NCBI GenBank assembly: GCA_963714425.1
Contig: CAVQOI010000008.1
Location: 248,001 to 312,000 of the forward strand
Direction: 5' to 3'
DNA: 64,000 bases
DNA from: DATCYX01 sp963714425
GTDB taxonomy: Bacteria; Chloroflexota; Anaerolineae; Anaerolineales; UBA4823
Of this stretch, positions 34,755 through 44,748 are shown piece after piece (position 1 is the first letter of the stretch; each line of letters begins with the position of its first letter). The notes below the pieces were generated by a model. The model made no database searches. It saw nothing but the letters and a program-made list of their open reading frames with translations, and was not told where the DNA came from. Made by a program: the position numbers and the translations under genes.

Positions 34755-35596
34755 TTGTAGACCAATACGGCAGTACACTCGTGATGCAATGTTTGAGCGC
34801 AGGAGCTGAGCGTTGGCGCGAGACGATAGCAGAGCTGCTTATAGAACTTACGCCTGCCGCATGCATTTTCGAACGCTCGGATGCCGATGTACGCCAGCTT
34901 GAAGGGCTGCCGCCAAAAATTGGTGTTCTACACGGCGAAGAGCCGAGCCCACGAATACGCATAATTGAAAATAATAAGGCATTCTGGGTCGACATCCGGC
35001 AAGGCCACAAGACGGGCTTTTACCTTGACCAGCGCGAGAATCGACTGCGCCTGGGAACCTGGGCGCAAGATCGGGAAGTGCTGGATTGTTTTTGCTACAC
35101 CGGTGGAATCACGCTTTATGCATTAGGCGCAGGAGCGAAGTCGGTTACCACGGTTGATTCTTCCATCGATTCACTTGCTTTGGCAGGCGAGAATCTGAAT
35201 TTACAGAACCAATCCTCAGAGCGAATCTCCTGGGTAAAAGGGGATGTTTTCCAGGAGCTGCGAAAATTCAGAGATTCGGGCAGGTCGTTTGACATGATCG
35301 TCCTGGACCCCCCGAAATTCGCCCCAACTGCTTCCCAGGCAGCGAGTGCAAGCCGCGGCTATAAGGATATAAACCTTCTGGCGCTAAAGCTGCTGCGACC
35401 CGGAGGTCTGTTGGCAACATTTTCTTGCTCGGGTGGAGTTAGCGACGAATTATTTCAAAAGATCCTTTTCAGCGCTGCTTTGGACGCTGGTGTAGACGCT
35501 CAAATTATTGAGCGCTATCACCAGGCGGGAGATCACCCAGTTGCCTTAAATTTCCCAGAAGGCTCCTATCTCAAAGGGCTTTTGATCCAAATATAG
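34676..35596 (+). CDS. RlmI-like rRNA methyltransferase, C-terminal part (frameshifted)
   Basis: 306 residues from a TTG that is unlikely to be a real start. It contains the rest of the RlmI-like enzyme: ASDAYRLVYAESDGLPGLIVDQYG, the linker domain, then the SAM-binding fold with VLDCFCYTGGITLYA, VTTVDSS, the catalytic FDMIVLDPPKFA motif and LLATFSCSGGV with the second Cys. Together with 34398-34754 it would form a normal protein of about 400 residues. A homopolymer error or a real one-base deletion are both possible. Confidence 0.85.
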   Translation: MRSNLDGFASDAYRLVYAESDGLPGLIVDQYGSTLVMQCLSAGAERWRETIAELLIELTPAACIFERSDADVRQLEGLPPKIGVLHGEEPSPRIRIIENNKAFWVDIRQGHKTGFYLDQRENRLRLGTWAQDREVLDCFCYTGGITLYALGAGAKSVTTVDSSIDSLALAGENLNLQNQSSERISWVKGDVFQELRKFRDSGRSFDMIVLDPPKFAPTASQAASASRGYKDINLLALKLLRPGGLLATFSCSGGVSDELFQKILFSAALDAGVDAQIIERYHQAGDHPVALNFPEGSYLKGLLIQI

Positions 35597-35621
35597 TCTA
35601 CGACGTGTGAGAAGCAATACA

Positions 35622-36311
35622 TTAGGGTTCGAAGCTGTATCCAATTCCTCGCTCGGTAATTAAATATTTCGGATTAGCTGGATCGTCCTCTACCTTCGAG
35701 CGCAAACGTCCAATGTACACGCGCAGATATTCGTGTTCTGGGCCATATTCCGGTCCCCATACGTGTTGCAAGATGGTTTGGTGTGGCAGCACTTTCCCGG
35801 CGTGCTCCATGAGGTAGGTGAGCAGGTTGAATTCAGTGGGCGTCAGCTCGATCGATTTGCCACGTACAATGGTCTCATGGCGCTCAAGATCGATAACCAC
35901 CTCGCCGCGCATAATCCGTCCCTGGCGGGTAGGCGGTTCTGCCCAGCGAGCACGCCGTAGCACTGCCTGGACACACGCGAGCAGCTCACCAACACCAAAT
36001 GGCTTAGTTAGATAATCGTCCGCTCCCAGGTTTAGGGCACTTATTTTATCATTTTCCTCCCCGAGCGCAGATAGAACAATGATTGGAACCAGTGAGTTCT
36101 GGCGGATGCGTCGGATCGTCTCCAATCCATCCATGCGCGGCATCATAACATCAAGAATGACGAGATCTACGGATTGTGTGTTGAACACCGCAAGCGCTTC
36201 CAGCCCATTGGCTGCTCCACGAACATGAAAATTTCGCACTTCAAGATTGCGTCGCACAAAATCGCGCAGGGGTTTTTCATCATCGACAACCAGGACGGTA
36301 AGATTGCTCAT
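35622..36311 (-). CDS. OmpR-family response regulator
   Basis: 229 residues: receiver domain with phospho-acceptor Asp54 in VILDVMMPRMDG, Ser/Thr switch in VLSALGE, Lys in LTKPFGVGE, and a winged-helix output domain ending YIGRLRSKVEDDP. KdpE-like in length and sequence style, though no kdp genes are nearby. Its start overlaps the kinase stop as ATGA... in the order regulator after kinase, so the pair is co-transcribed from the kinase side. Confidence 0.92.
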   Translation of the reverse strand: MSNLTVLVVDDEKPLRDFVRRNLEVRNFHVRGAANGLEALAVFNTQSVDLVILDVMMPRMDGLETIRRIRQNSLVPIIVLSALGEENDKISALNLGADDYLTKPFGVGELLACVQAVLRRARWAEPPTRQGRIMRGEVVIDLERHETIVRGKSIELTPTEFNLLTYLMEHAGKVLPHQTILQHVWGPEYGPEHEYLRVYIGRLRSKVEDDPANPKYLITERGIGYSFEP

Positions 36312-39064
36312 GGATTTGGAGTAAGGTCGACTGAGGGTTGTTCCTGTACCGGTGGATTAGGTTGATTTCCTTCACTTGCTGCAGCAATGAGGGGAAGAGA
36401 GAATGCGATACACGTGCCTTTCTGCTGGGGCTCGAGCCAAATCTTGCCACCATGCGCGATGACAAAACCCTGGCAGATCGCTAACCCCAGTCCAGCACCT
36501 GCTGCACGGCGGTCGAGACCACTCTCCAGTCGATAGAAACTCTCGAAAATGCGCTCACCATACTCATTAGGGATGCCAGGTCCCTGGTCTTTGACCTGGA
36601 TAATTAATTGATCCCCTTCCCGTCTCGAACTAATCAGAATCGGTGACGGATCATTCGAGTACTTGCTGGCGTTCTCGATGAGGTTCCGTAATACGACCTC
36701 GATACGTTGTTGGTCTACATATAGCGTGGGAAGGTCAGTGGGAATATCCGTGATTATACGCGCCGTCGAGGTGAGGTGGGCTCGCTGTGTTGCGAGCTGG
36801 ATAAGCTCGGGCAAACTACACTCGCTGCGATTAACATCCACGTTGCCGGATTCGATCTTAGACATATCCAATAAATCATCAACCAGCTTACTTAAACGAT
36901 CAGTCTCGCTGGAGATGATTTGTAGAAATTCTCGCTGGCTTAGCTTGTCCCAGGCGACGTCTTCCGCCAGAAGGGTAGTTGCATAGCCTTTAATGGCTGC
37001 CAGGGGTGTGCGCAGCTCATGCGAGACGGTTGAGATCAGGCTGGACTTCATCCGGTCGATCTCATGATCGCGTGTAATATCGCGCAATATTTGACCACGC
37101 CCAGTAGGTGTGCCATCTGCATCGGTGACATCAAATACGCGCAATGCCAGATAGCGCGTCTGGTGGTTAATCGATATTGCCAGCTCCACACGGCGTGCTC
37201 CGGAGGCATTCAATGCCCCTTCCAGCGCCTGGCTGGCTTTCAACCTTTGCTCGTCGGTCTGGAGGGTCATCTGATCGAGCAACTGATCGATTAATCTTTT
37301 CCCGGAGGAACCAATAATCTCATGGAGAGGGAGCTGAACGAGCTCGCTTATACGTCTATTGGCGTACAAGACAATACCTTGCAAGTCTTCCAGGATCAAC
37401 CCATCTTGAAAAGACTGGATCAGCGCCTCCAGACGTCGGGTTTGTTCGTTGAGACGCATATCGCTGCGTGCGAACAGCGCTGCATTCTCAATTGCCATTG
37501 CAGCGTGGTTAGCGAAGCTGGTTAGCAGGTTTATCTCTCGCCGTGTAAAGATGTGTGGGTCAGGACGGTAGACCAACAGCGCTGATGGCGGGGCGTGTTG
37601 AGTATTCAAAGGGACAGCCAGAACTGAGCGGTAGCCTTCCGAGCGGGCGCGAGGCCGCATCGCAGTGAAGGTTGTGTCTGATTCCGTATCACTTACCTGG
37701 ATTGGTTCCCCAGTGCGAATGGCTCGCAGGCTGACCGAGAGCGGCTCGCTGGGCGAGATCGAAAGTTGCTCCGTATAGCGTTTGGATAATCCCCGGCTGG
37801 CTTGAGCGCGGAATACGCCTTGTTTTTCATCCAGGGCAAGTATGGCGCACATCTGTATACCCATCAAGCGTTCCACCTGCTCGAGAATACGATCGAGTAC
37901 GACCTTGGAATCTAATGTTGATACGACTGCTGCGCTCGTTTGCAGCAAGGTCGAGAGCTCGCGCAGGCGTGCCTCAATCGCTTCCTCCATCCGTGCCAGG
38001 CTACGAATCAGGTGCCCGATCTGATCGGGTCGCTCCGAGAGCGCCGTGATGTGGCTTCGATGACCTTCCGCGGCTTCTTCATCCAGCCCAATCGTCTGGC
38101 TAAATGCTGCCAGCCTCTCCACCGGGCGCAGCACCTGTCTGGAAAGCGCAAGCCAAAAGAAAAGCCCCACGATGAGGAATACAGCAATTGTGAGCAGGAC
38201 GCCGCGATGGGCTGCAGTCGAAGTGGCAAATGCAGCAGCTGTGGGTCTGCTGACGATCACACCCCAACCTGCACTGGGGATCGGCACATAACTATACAGC
38301 TTCTCAACACCCTGCGGATCAGGTGAGATCAGATTGCCAAACTCGCCAGAGAGAACTGCACTGGTAACCGCAGGTAGGTTTAAGGCAGTTTGGGTAAGTG
38401 GGAATTCCGGGTCTGGGTGTGCAATCACGTTGCCGCTCTCATCGATAATCGCAACATTGAAGCCTTCTTCTGGACGATGCTCGGCAACGATGCTTGAGAG
38501 GGTTGTGCTCAATGACTCCAGTTTGATATTTGTTGCTACTAACCCAAGAAAACGCCCCGTAGCATCCCTGAGCGGCATTACTGCAGTCGTTACGGGCTGG
38601 TTTGTTGTAGGGGATATTCTCCCTTGAGAAAGGTGCGGTGTATCCGAATCGCGGGCACGCTGGTAATAATCTCGAAATGAGAAATCCGTCCCAACTGTTG
38701 ATCCAGGGCCGAGGGGGTAATGAAATACCATAATCCCGTCCGAATCCAGGCGATATACCAGGTTCACGTCCGGACGCGCGCTCATTAAAGTGCTGAAGGT
38801 GTGCTCCATCCCAGGAATGTCCATCGAGACAACCTCGGGAAAGACTGCTAAGTTCGCAATCGCCTCGAGTGCGTGACCCAATGCGGTATTCGTTTCTTGA
38901 GCGATGGCGCGCGCCAATGCCAGATCAGCTGCCTTCACGTCAGCTTCAATGCGTTGCGAGGCTAGCCGGTCGAACACGAGTGACGCCACGACGACAGGCC
39001 CAACAAAGAGCATATACAGACCTAGCAGTTGCAATCCTAAGTCGTGGCGGAAAGAAAGCTTCAT
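36308..39064 (-). CDS. Sensor histidine kinase with dCache, HAMP, GAF and PAS domains
   Basis: 918 residues. Helices at about 10-31 and 288-306 bracket a double-Cache sensor domain (about 40-280: VNLVYRLDSDGIMVFHYP, FSFRDYYQRA, VMPLRDATGRFLGLVA), which commonly binds small metabolites outside the cell. Then HAMP (about 307-370), GAF (about 385-530), PAS (about 540-660), HisKA with His682 in TVSHELRTPLAAIKGY and HATPase_c (NLIENASKYS, VKDQGPGIP, GAGLGLAI). It partners the regulator at 35622-36311. Confidence 0.92.
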   Translation of the reverse strand: MKLSFRHDLGLQLLGLYMLFVGPVVVASLVFDRLASQRIEADVKAADLALARAIAQETNTALGHALEAIANLAVFPEVVSMDIPGMEHTFSTLMSARPDVNLVYRLDSDGIMVFHYPLGPGSTVGTDFSFRDYYQRARDSDTPHLSQGRISPTTNQPVTTAVMPLRDATGRFLGLVATNIKLESLSTTLSSIVAEHRPEEGFNVAIIDESGNVIAHPDPEFPLTQTALNLPAVTSAVLSGEFGNLISPDPQGVEKLYSYVPIPSAGWGVIVSRPTAAAFATSTAAHRGVLLTIAVFLIVGLFFWLALSRQVLRPVERLAAFSQTIGLDEEAAEGHRSHITALSERPDQIGHLIRSLARMEEAIEARLRELSTLLQTSAAVVSTLDSKVVLDRILEQVERLMGIQMCAILALDEKQGVFRAQASRGLSKRYTEQLSISPSEPLSVSLRAIRTGEPIQVSDTESDTTFTAMRPRARSEGYRSVLAVPLNTQHAPPSALLVYRPDPHIFTRREINLLTSFANHAAMAIENAALFARSDMRLNEQTRRLEALIQSFQDGLILEDLQGIVLYANRRISELVQLPLHEIIGSSGKRLIDQLLDQMTLQTDEQRLKASQALEGALNASGARRVELAISINHQTRYLALRVFDVTDADGTPTGRGQILRDITRDHEIDRMKSSLISTVSHELRTPLAAIKGYATTLLAEDVAWDKLSQREFLQIISSETDRLSKLVDDLLDMSKIESGNVDVNRSECSLPELIQLATQRAHLTSTARIITDIPTDLPTLYVDQQRIEVVLRNLIENASKYSNDPSPILISSRREGDQLIIQVKDQGPGIPNEYGERIFESFYRLESGLDRRAAGAGLGLAICQGFVIAHGGKIWLEPQQKGTCIAFSLPLIAAASEGNQPNPPVQEQPSVDLTPNP

Positions 39065-39105
39065 TACAACCCTGATCTCAGCTTTTTATTCACGTGTCCC
39101 ATATT

Positions 39106-40464
39106 TCAAGCGAACTCAGTCAAGATCCGCACCATGTGCTTGGCATGTTTTAGATAGAGATCTAGGCGTATGTTCTCGTTAGGGGCGTGAGCTTGCGTAT
39201 CCGGATATCCAAGCCCAGCAGTAACAACAGGTAATTTGAGGTATTTAATGAAAGCATGGTTTGGACCAGAGCCACCGATCATTGGGATAATTTGCATGGG
39301 AACCCCATAAACCGGCTCTGCGCTCCTCACGACCAGGTCCACAAAGGGGTGATCTGGATTCGTTCGTGCGGGCAATTCACCGCCGAGATATGTGATCTGG
39401 ATATCTGAGAAACCCTCGTCATCCAAATGTGCCCGCAGTCCAGCCAGCACTTGCTCAGGGGTTTGGTCCGGCACGAGGCGGAAATCCACCTTGGCGGAGG
39501 CCGATGCAGGCAGTACAGTTTTGCTTCCACCCCCCTGGTAACCAGACGTCAGTCCACAGATCGTACAGGTTGGCTCGAATACCTCGGCCAGCTTCAATTC
39601 GACGCCGCCAGTCAGCCCATGCAGGAAATATTTTACCCCATACCGATCTTTATACTCTTCATTGACTTCGGGCATTGCTTCCATTAATTCCCTGTCTGCC
39701 TGGCTGGGAGGTACGATAGGATCATAAAACCCTGGGATACGAATGCGTTCATCGGGTCCTTTTAGTGTATTCAATGCCCAAACCAGGCGCCAGGCAGCAT
39801 TTGGGAAGATTGAACCCCCTAACCCAGAATGGACATCCCGATCGGCGGTACTGACTGATAGCTCAACGTAACAGATGCCCCTTAGTCCCAGGTGCTGGAG
39901 GGGGACATCCCGGTGATCTACGCCACCGAACTCCCATATGCAAGCATCAGCAGCCAGTTTCGCCTGGTTGCTCTCTACGAACTCGTTCAGGTGAATACTG
40001 CTTGTTTCCTCCTCTCCTTCGATAATAAACTTAACATTGCATGGTAAGTCGCCAGTTGTGTGCAGGAAGGCATCCAGAGCAAAAAGGCGGCTGGTAATAT
40101 GCCCCTTATCGTCACTGACTCCGCGTGCAAACAGCTTGCCGTCTCGCAGTGAGGGTTCGAATGGAGGAGTTATCCATAAATCCAGTGGCTCTGGTGGCTG
40201 GACATCGTAATGATTGTAGAAGAGTAGGGTTTTATTGCTGCGACCCTTGCGCTCTGCGAAAACAACTGGCGCGCCACCGGTGGGCATGACTTCAACCTGA
40301 AAATCACGCTTTTTAAGCATCTGTCCGACCAGTTCGGCGCATTCTTGTAGTCCCAAATTCTGTGCGCTCACGCTGGGTTGGGCAGCTAGGATGGATAGTT
40401 CTTCTATGCTTTCGTGAAGATGCCCATCGAGATAAGCATCCATAGCGGTAATTGTATCCGTCAT
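39106..40464 (-). CDS. M20-family dipeptidase/deacylase
   Basis: 452 residues of the zinc-dependent M20 peptidase family. Metal-ligand motifs: FYNHYDVQPPEP (His), ARGVSDDKGH (bridging Asp), IIEGEEETSS (catalytic Glu pair), and the late His in VTAGLGYPDTQAHAPNENI. The inserted dimerisation domain begins after the first half. It probably cleaves dipeptides or N-acyl amino acids in the cytoplasm; exact substrate unknown. It lies nine bases after the VTT-domain gene. Confidence 0.92.
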   Translation of the reverse strand: MTDTITAMDAYLDGHLHESIEELSILAAQPSVSAQNLGLQECAELVGQMLKKRDFQVEVMPTGGAPVVFAERKGRSNKTLLFYNHYDVQPPEPLDLWITPPFEPSLRDGKLFARGVSDDKGHITSRLFALDAFLHTTGDLPCNVKFIIEGEEETSSIHLNEFVESNQAKLAADACIWEFGGVDHRDVPLQHLGLRGICYVELSVSTADRDVHSGLGGSIFPNAAWRLVWALNTLKGPDERIRIPGFYDPIVPPSQADRELMEAMPEVNEEYKDRYGVKYFLHGLTGGVELKLAEVFEPTCTICGLTSGYQGGGSKTVLPASASAKVDFRLVPDQTPEQVLAGLRAHLDDEGFSDIQITYLGGELPARTNPDHPFVDLVVRSAEPVYGVPMQIIPMIGGSGPNHAFIKYLKLPVVTAGLGYPDTQAHAPNENIRLDLYLKHAKHMVRILTEFA

Positions 40465-40473
40465 GTGAGTCTC

Positions 40474-41007
40474 CTATATGAAATAATTAATTAAGCCTGA
40501 TCCTGCATAAGCGAAGATAAGCATTTTGCCAGTTTCTCCGAGCCAGCACCAGAACATAAAGGTTAGCAGGCGCATCTTTAAGATACCAGCGGTAATACCG
40601 GCAACATCAAAGAAAGGATTGGGTAAAAAGGAGAGCAAAAGAATGGTTAGCGGTCCATTCTTTTTCATCCAGATAGTCATGCGATCATAGATCTTTGTGT
40701 TTTCAATGATGGCTCTTCCACTAAACCCGGCCAGATATCCGGATAATTCCCCGAGCATAGCCCCTGAACCAGCCGCAATCGCTACCCCGATCGGATTGAA
40801 AACTGCGCCCATTGTAAAAATGACCATCACCCCAGGTGCCGGTAAAAGGACTGTCGCGTACGAGAGAAATGCCAGCACAAATATGCCTGGATAGCCGTAG
40901 ACCGCCAATTGCTCAGCGCGATCGCGGAGACTATAGACAAAAACAGAAATTGCAATGACGATTATGGCAGCGAAGATGCGTGCCAGAGTGAGGTTTCTCT
41001 GCTTCAA
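40474..41007 (-). CDS. VTT-domain (DedA/TVP38-like) membrane protein
   Basis: 177 residues from a TTG start that overlaps the udk stop (TTGA). About five hydrophobic segments with the VTT pattern: PAPGVMVIFTMGAVFNPIGVAIAAGSGAMLGELSGYLAGFSGR and the later LLLSFLPNPFFDVAGITAG. Members act as phospholipid scramblases or flippases or in proton-linked transport. Translational coupling with uridine kinase appears incidental. Confidence 0.82.
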   Translation of the reverse strand: MKQRNLTLARIFAAIIVIAISVFVYSLRDRAEQLAVYGYPGIFVLAFLSYATVLLPAPGVMVIFTMGAVFNPIGVAIAAGSGAMLGELSGYLAGFSGRAIIENTKIYDRMTIWMKKNGPLTILLLSFLPNPFFDVAGITAGILKMRLLTFMFWCWLGETGKMLIFAYAGSGLINYFI

Positions 41008-41645
41008 TCGTCTTCAGCACCGCGTAGGAGCGCCTCTAAACGAGCGACGACCATATCCATAGCAACCGTATTCAACCCACCTTCTGGGATGATCACATCA
41101 GCGTAGCGCTTGGATGGCTCTACAAATTCAAGGTGCATAGGACGGACAGTACGAATATATTGCTGGATGACGGATTGCGTGGTGCGACCTCGCTCTTCGA
41201 TATCGCGCTGCAATCGGCGGATGAACCGGATGTCGGCGTCGGTATCTACGAAAATTCTTACGTCGAAGAGCTGCCTGAGGACTGGTTCAGCGAATATCAG
41301 GATGCCTTCTACGAGAACAACCGGCTGAGGTTTTACTTTCAGGACTTCTTCCGTGCGGGAATGGGTAATAAAATCGTATATTGGAAGTTCGATCGGGCGC
41401 CACTCGCGAAGCTCTCGCACGTGGTAGGTGAGTAGCTCTGTGTCAAGGGAATTGGGGTGGTCAAAGTTGATGGTGGTACGTTGCGCGTGAGGGAGATCAC
41501 TTAGGTCTTTATAATAGGCGTCATGCGGTAAGTAAGCAATATGGCGAGCACCAACCCGCTCCATGATAACGTTTGCCACAGTAGTCTTGCCGGAGCCAGT
41601 GCCACCGGCGATGCCGATGACAATAGGGGTTGCGCGATTGTGCAT
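41004..41645 (-). CDS. udk: Uridine kinase
   Basis: 213 residues. P-loop GIAGGTGSGKTTVA; HDAYYKDLSDLPHAQR and NFDHPNSLD are the nucleoside-binding segments; VLVEGILIF and the lid RDIEERGRT are standard. It phosphorylates uridine and cytidine in pyrimidine salvage. A minus-strand TATAAT six bases before the ATG suggests a leaderless transcript, and it also lies right behind tRNA-Thr, so read-through from the tRNA promoter is possible. Confidence 0.95.
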   Translation of the reverse strand: MHNRATPIVIGIAGGTGSGKTTVANVIMERVGARHIAYLPHDAYYKDLSDLPHAQRTTINFDHPNSLDTELLTYHVRELREWRPIELPIYDFITHSRTEEVLKVKPQPVVLVEGILIFAEPVLRQLFDVRIFVDTDADIRFIRRLQRDIEERGRTTQSVIQQYIRTVRPMHLEFVEPSKRYADVIIPEGGLNTVAMDMVVARLEALLRGAEDD

Positions 41646-41676
41646 AGGGGAATTATACTGGAATTAAAATAAAAAG

Positions 41677-41749
41677 AGCCACCGAAGGGATTTGAACCCT
41701 TGACCTGACGTTTACGAAACGCCTGCTCTGCCAACTGAGCTACGGTGGC
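41677..41749 (-). tRNA. tRNA-Thr (anticodon CGT)
   Basis: A complete 73-nt cloverleaf without CCA: acceptor GCCACCG/CGGTGGC, D-arm GCTC-GAGC with AGTTGGCA loop, anticodon stem GGCGT/ACGTC around loop TTCGTAA (anticodon CGT, reading ACG), and T-arm AAGGG-TTCAAAT-CCCTT. Followed by a CTTTTTATTTT run that may end part of the transcription. Confidence 0.96.
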
Positions 41750-41768
41750 AGCATCGAGTGCGGGGCAC

Positions 41769-41798
41769 ATTATACCAAGTGATTGAGGGATAATGCAA
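41769..41798 (-). promoter_or_regulatory. tRNA-Thr promoter
   Basis: On the minus strand TATAAT (41769-41774) with an extended -10 TGG just upstream and a weak TTGCAT (41793-41798) at 18-base spacing. The predicted start is about 12 bases before the tRNA 5' end. Confidence 0.55.
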
Positions 41799-41824
41799 GG
41801 TGACATGATGCGACGAGGTGAAGT

Positions 41825-43069
41825 TTGCGCATAGCCATGATCTCCTACCATACTTGCCCGCTGGCAACTTTAGGAGGCAAGGATACCGGGGGTATGAATG
41901 TCTATGTGCGCGACCTGACCCGCCAGTTTGGGCCGATGGGCATCCAGGTGGACGTCTTTACACGTTCTCAGGATGAGCATGTTCCGCATGTCCTTCACGA
42001 TCTGGGTTTCGGAAATCGGGTAGTTCATATCCCTGCTGGCCCTGAAATTCCTCTTATCAAGCAAGAGCTCGCCAGCCATCTACCTCAGTTCATTGAAGGC
42101 GTTCTTGCATTTGCCAAGCATAAACAAATCAATTACGATGTTATCCATAGTCATTATTGGATGTCAGGTCTTGCAGCAATAGCGCTCAAAGAGCGATGGA
42201 ATATCCCAATTGTGCATATGTTCCATACGCTGGGGGTGATGAAGAAGAGGGTGGCACGGAGTGAAGATGAGGCAGAAGGCGATTATCGTCTCAATGGTGA
42301 GCGAACGGTGTTGAGAGCAGCCGACCGGATCGTCGCTGCAACCCCCGCCGAGCTGGCTCAGCTACAATGGCTCTACCAAGCTGAGGTGCGTAAGATAACA
42401 ATTGTTCCTCCAGGCGTTGATTTGAGCCGTTTTTATCCGATACCCCCGGATGAAGCCAAAGAGTTTATAGGAGTGCAACCCTGCGAACAAGTTCTGCTCT
42501 TTGTCGGGAGAATCGAGCCACTCAAGGGAATTGACACGCTGATCGAAGCCATTGCCATTATGCGGCAGAAGAATATTATTGTCTGCCTGTCTGTGATTGG
42601 CGGTGATGCCGATGATGGCGCGGAGAATTTGGATAGCGAGATTAAACGCTTACAAGCAGAGAGTATGCGTCACGGACTGCAAGACCTGATTGCCTTTTTG
42701 GGCAAACGCGACCAGGATACGCTCCCCTATTATTATTCGGCTGCAGAGGCCGTCGTGGTACCATCACACTACGAATTGTTTGGGATGGTGGCACTGGAAG
42801 CTATGGCGTGTGGGAAACCGGTTGTTGCCTCTCAAGTTGGCGGATTGGCGTTCCTGGTACAGGACGGTATCACAGGGTATACGGTACCAGTTGATGATCC
42901 ACAGGCTCTCGCAGAATGCTTGATCAAACTAATCCAGGACGTGGACCTGCGCCAAAGAATGGGAGATCAGGCAGCAGCATTTGCCCACGATTACAGCTGG
43001 GATGTTATTGCCGGACGGATCATCAAGGTGTATAAAGACGCGCTGAGAATTAACACACCGGTTTCGTGA
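41825..43069 (+). CDS. GT4-family glycosyltransferase
   Basis: 414 residues from a TTG preceded by GAGGTGAAG; the family N-terminus MRIAMISYHTCPLATLGGKDTGGMNVYV begins there. GT-B fold, retaining. The C-terminal nucleotide-sugar site has VGRIEPLKGIDTLIEA and PSHYELFGMVALEAMACGKPVVA with the E-x7-E pair. It resembles MshA and sucrose-phosphate-synthase-like enzymes; the sugar donor and acceptor are unknown. It faces the Dlt-like operon tail to tail. Confidence 0.88.
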   Translation: MRIAMISYHTCPLATLGGKDTGGMNVYVRDLTRQFGPMGIQVDVFTRSQDEHVPHVLHDLGFGNRVVHIPAGPEIPLIKQELASHLPQFIEGVLAFAKHKQINYDVIHSHYWMSGLAAIALKERWNIPIVHMFHTLGVMKKRVARSEDEAEGDYRLNGERTVLRAADRIVAATPAELAQLQWLYQAEVRKITIVPPGVDLSRFYPIPPDEAKEFIGVQPCEQVLLFVGRIEPLKGIDTLIEAIAIMRQKNIIVCLSVIGGDADDGAENLDSEIKRLQAESMRHGLQDLIAFLGKRDQDTLPYYYSAAEAVVVPSHYELFGMVALEAMACGKPVVASQVGGLAFLVQDGITGYTVPVDDPQALAECLIKLIQDVDLRQRMGDQAAAFAHDYSWDVIAGRIIKVYKDALRINTPVS

Positions 43070-43074
43070 GACCA

Positions 43075-44748
43075 TCAATGTGTGATTGATTGGATAAATT
43101 TTTCTCGGTTTGCTGAACGGGCGATTTTTCCGCTGCTGGTTTTGAGCAGCCAATCCCGGTCTACGACAAGTACCTGCCTGAGCGCTACATCCGATCCGCG
43201 TGTGACCTGTTCGCGCAACTGGTTGGCGATTTTGTCACGTCTACTCTGTTCCCTTTCATCGCTCTCTGCGACGATGATCACTTCTTCTGTACCCATCTCT
43301 GGATTGTACACTCCAAAAGCAACAATGCGTCCAGGGTGGATGCCAGAGACACCGGATGCTAGGCGTTCCAAATCCTGCGGGTAGATATTTTTCCCACCAA
43401 CAATGATCAGGTCTTTTTTGCGACCTGTTATGTACAACTCTCCATCCGCCAAGTAACCGAGATCTCCACTTAAGTACCAGCCATCCAGGAACGCCTTTTC
43501 GGTCAGGTCGGGACGATTATGGTATCCAGACAGCATGCTATTGCTCTGGATGGCGATCTCACCGATAAGGCGTTCAGACACTTCCTTCCCAGATGCGTCC
43601 AGGATGCGAATTGATGTATTTTCTATGGGTAGCCCTGCAGAGAGCATCATAATTGGTGATTGCGATTCCTGTGCAGAGATCGCTACTTGTTGTGTTGTCA
43701 ACGCTGGGCCATCAACGCGGTCGATCTTAACCGGTGTCCCGATACCTCCCTGTGTGACTGCAAATACGGTCTCAGCCATGGCATAGCAAGTTGCCAAGGC
43801 GGTTGGGCGCAATCCGAAGGGCGTGAATCGCTCAAGAAACATGTTGTGGCTCTCCCAGTGCATTGGCTCGGAGCAGTTGATCACAGCCCGCCAGCTGGAG
43901 AGATCGACTGCATCCAGATGTCGACCCCGGATTTTTTGGGCGCAAAAATTGTATGCAAAGTTTGGTAACCAGGAGAGGGTACCTTTGTAATCGGAAACAG
44001 CTTGCATCAAGCGTTGAGGCGCTCGTACCCAATCAAAAGGAGACATCAACACCAGGGGGACACGGCTCAAGATCGGTAGCAGGAATCCTGCTATCAAGCC
44101 CATATCATGGTAGAGCGGCAGCCAACTCACGATCACATCCTGTCCGCTCAAGTGCAAGGCATTGGAATAGCTTTGCAGCTGGTTAAATACGGCAGTATGC
44201 GAAAGGGCGACGCCTTTCTGCAAACCGGTAGTGCCAGATGAGTGTTGCAGAAGCGCAATGTCTTCAGGCTCTCGCCGGAGCCCTGGCAGTCCGCTGAGAT
44301 CGATCTCGGTCACTGGTGATACCTGTTCGCTGAGGATGATGGAGTGCGGCTTCCACAGGCTGGAAGCACGTGCCACTTCGCCGGCAAACGCTTCGCTCGT
44401 AATCACTGCTCCCGGCTGGACGATCTCAAATAAGGATTCTAGCGACTTGCGGTAATGCTCTGGGGAAAGCTTCTCGGTCAGGAATGGCATAATGGACGGG
44501 ATCGCCCCATGCAATATTGCTCCGAAGTATCCCTGCAGGAGCGCATCTCCATGATCCAGGATCAAGATAACCACATCCCCGGTTAGAGTGCCTGCTCGAG
44601 CAAGCGCTTGCGTGTAGCCCATTGCCCCATCAACCAAGCTCTGGTAGGTGATCGTCTGGTCACCCTTGCTGCTGCGCTGGAGGTAAACTGCCGCCTTATC
44701 CGGGACCTCTCGATAAGCTTGAATAAGAACCTGGGAGAATGTGGTCAT
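43075..44748 (-). CDS. Fatty-acyl-AMP-ligase-like enzyme (DltA-position) of the Dlt-like operon
   Basis: 557-residue ANL-superfamily adenylating enzyme. The A3 motif is LLQHSSGTTGLQKGVALSH; LPLYHDMGLIAGFLLP is a hallmark of fatty-acyl-AMP ligases; SGDLGYLADGELYITGRKKDLIIVGGKNIYPQD is the hinge region, and the catalytic A10 Lys is in TSSGKIA. It should activate a carboxylic acid as acyl-AMP and load the adjacent acyl carrier protein (ATGA overlap). This is the place held by D-alanine ligase DltA in dlt operons, but the sequence favours a fatty-acid-like substrate. Specificity is inferred. Confidence 0.85.
   Translation of the reverse strand: MTTFSQVLIQAYREVPDKAAVYLQRSSKGDQTITYQSLVDGAMGYTQALARAGTLTGDVVILILDHGDALLQGYFGAILHGAIPSIMPFLTEKLSPEHYRKSLESLFEIVQPGAVITSEAFAGEVARASSLWKPHSIILSEQVSPVTEIDLSGLPGLRREPEDIALLQHSSGTTGLQKGVALSHTAVFNQLQSYSNALHLSGQDVIVSWLPLYHDMGLIAGFLLPILSRVPLVLMSPFDWVRAPQRLMQAVSDYKGTLSWLPNFAYNFCAQKIRGRHLDAVDLSSWRAVINCSEPMHWESHNMFLERFTPFGLRPTALATCYAMAETVFAVTQGGIGTPVKIDRVDGPALTTQQVAISAQESQSPIMMLSAGLPIENTSIRILDASGKEVSERLIGEIAIQSNSMLSGYHNRPDLTEKAFLDGWYLSGDLGYLADGELYITGRKKDLIIVGGKNIYPQDLERLASGVSGIHPGRIVAFGVYNPEMGTEEVIIVAESDEREQSRRDKIANQLREQVTRGSDVALRQVLVVDRDWLLKTSSGKIARSANREKFIQSITH

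Noticed and set aside
38869..39182. Plus-strand open frames opposite the large histidine kinase
   Set aside because: They are antisense shadows without ribosome sites or domains.
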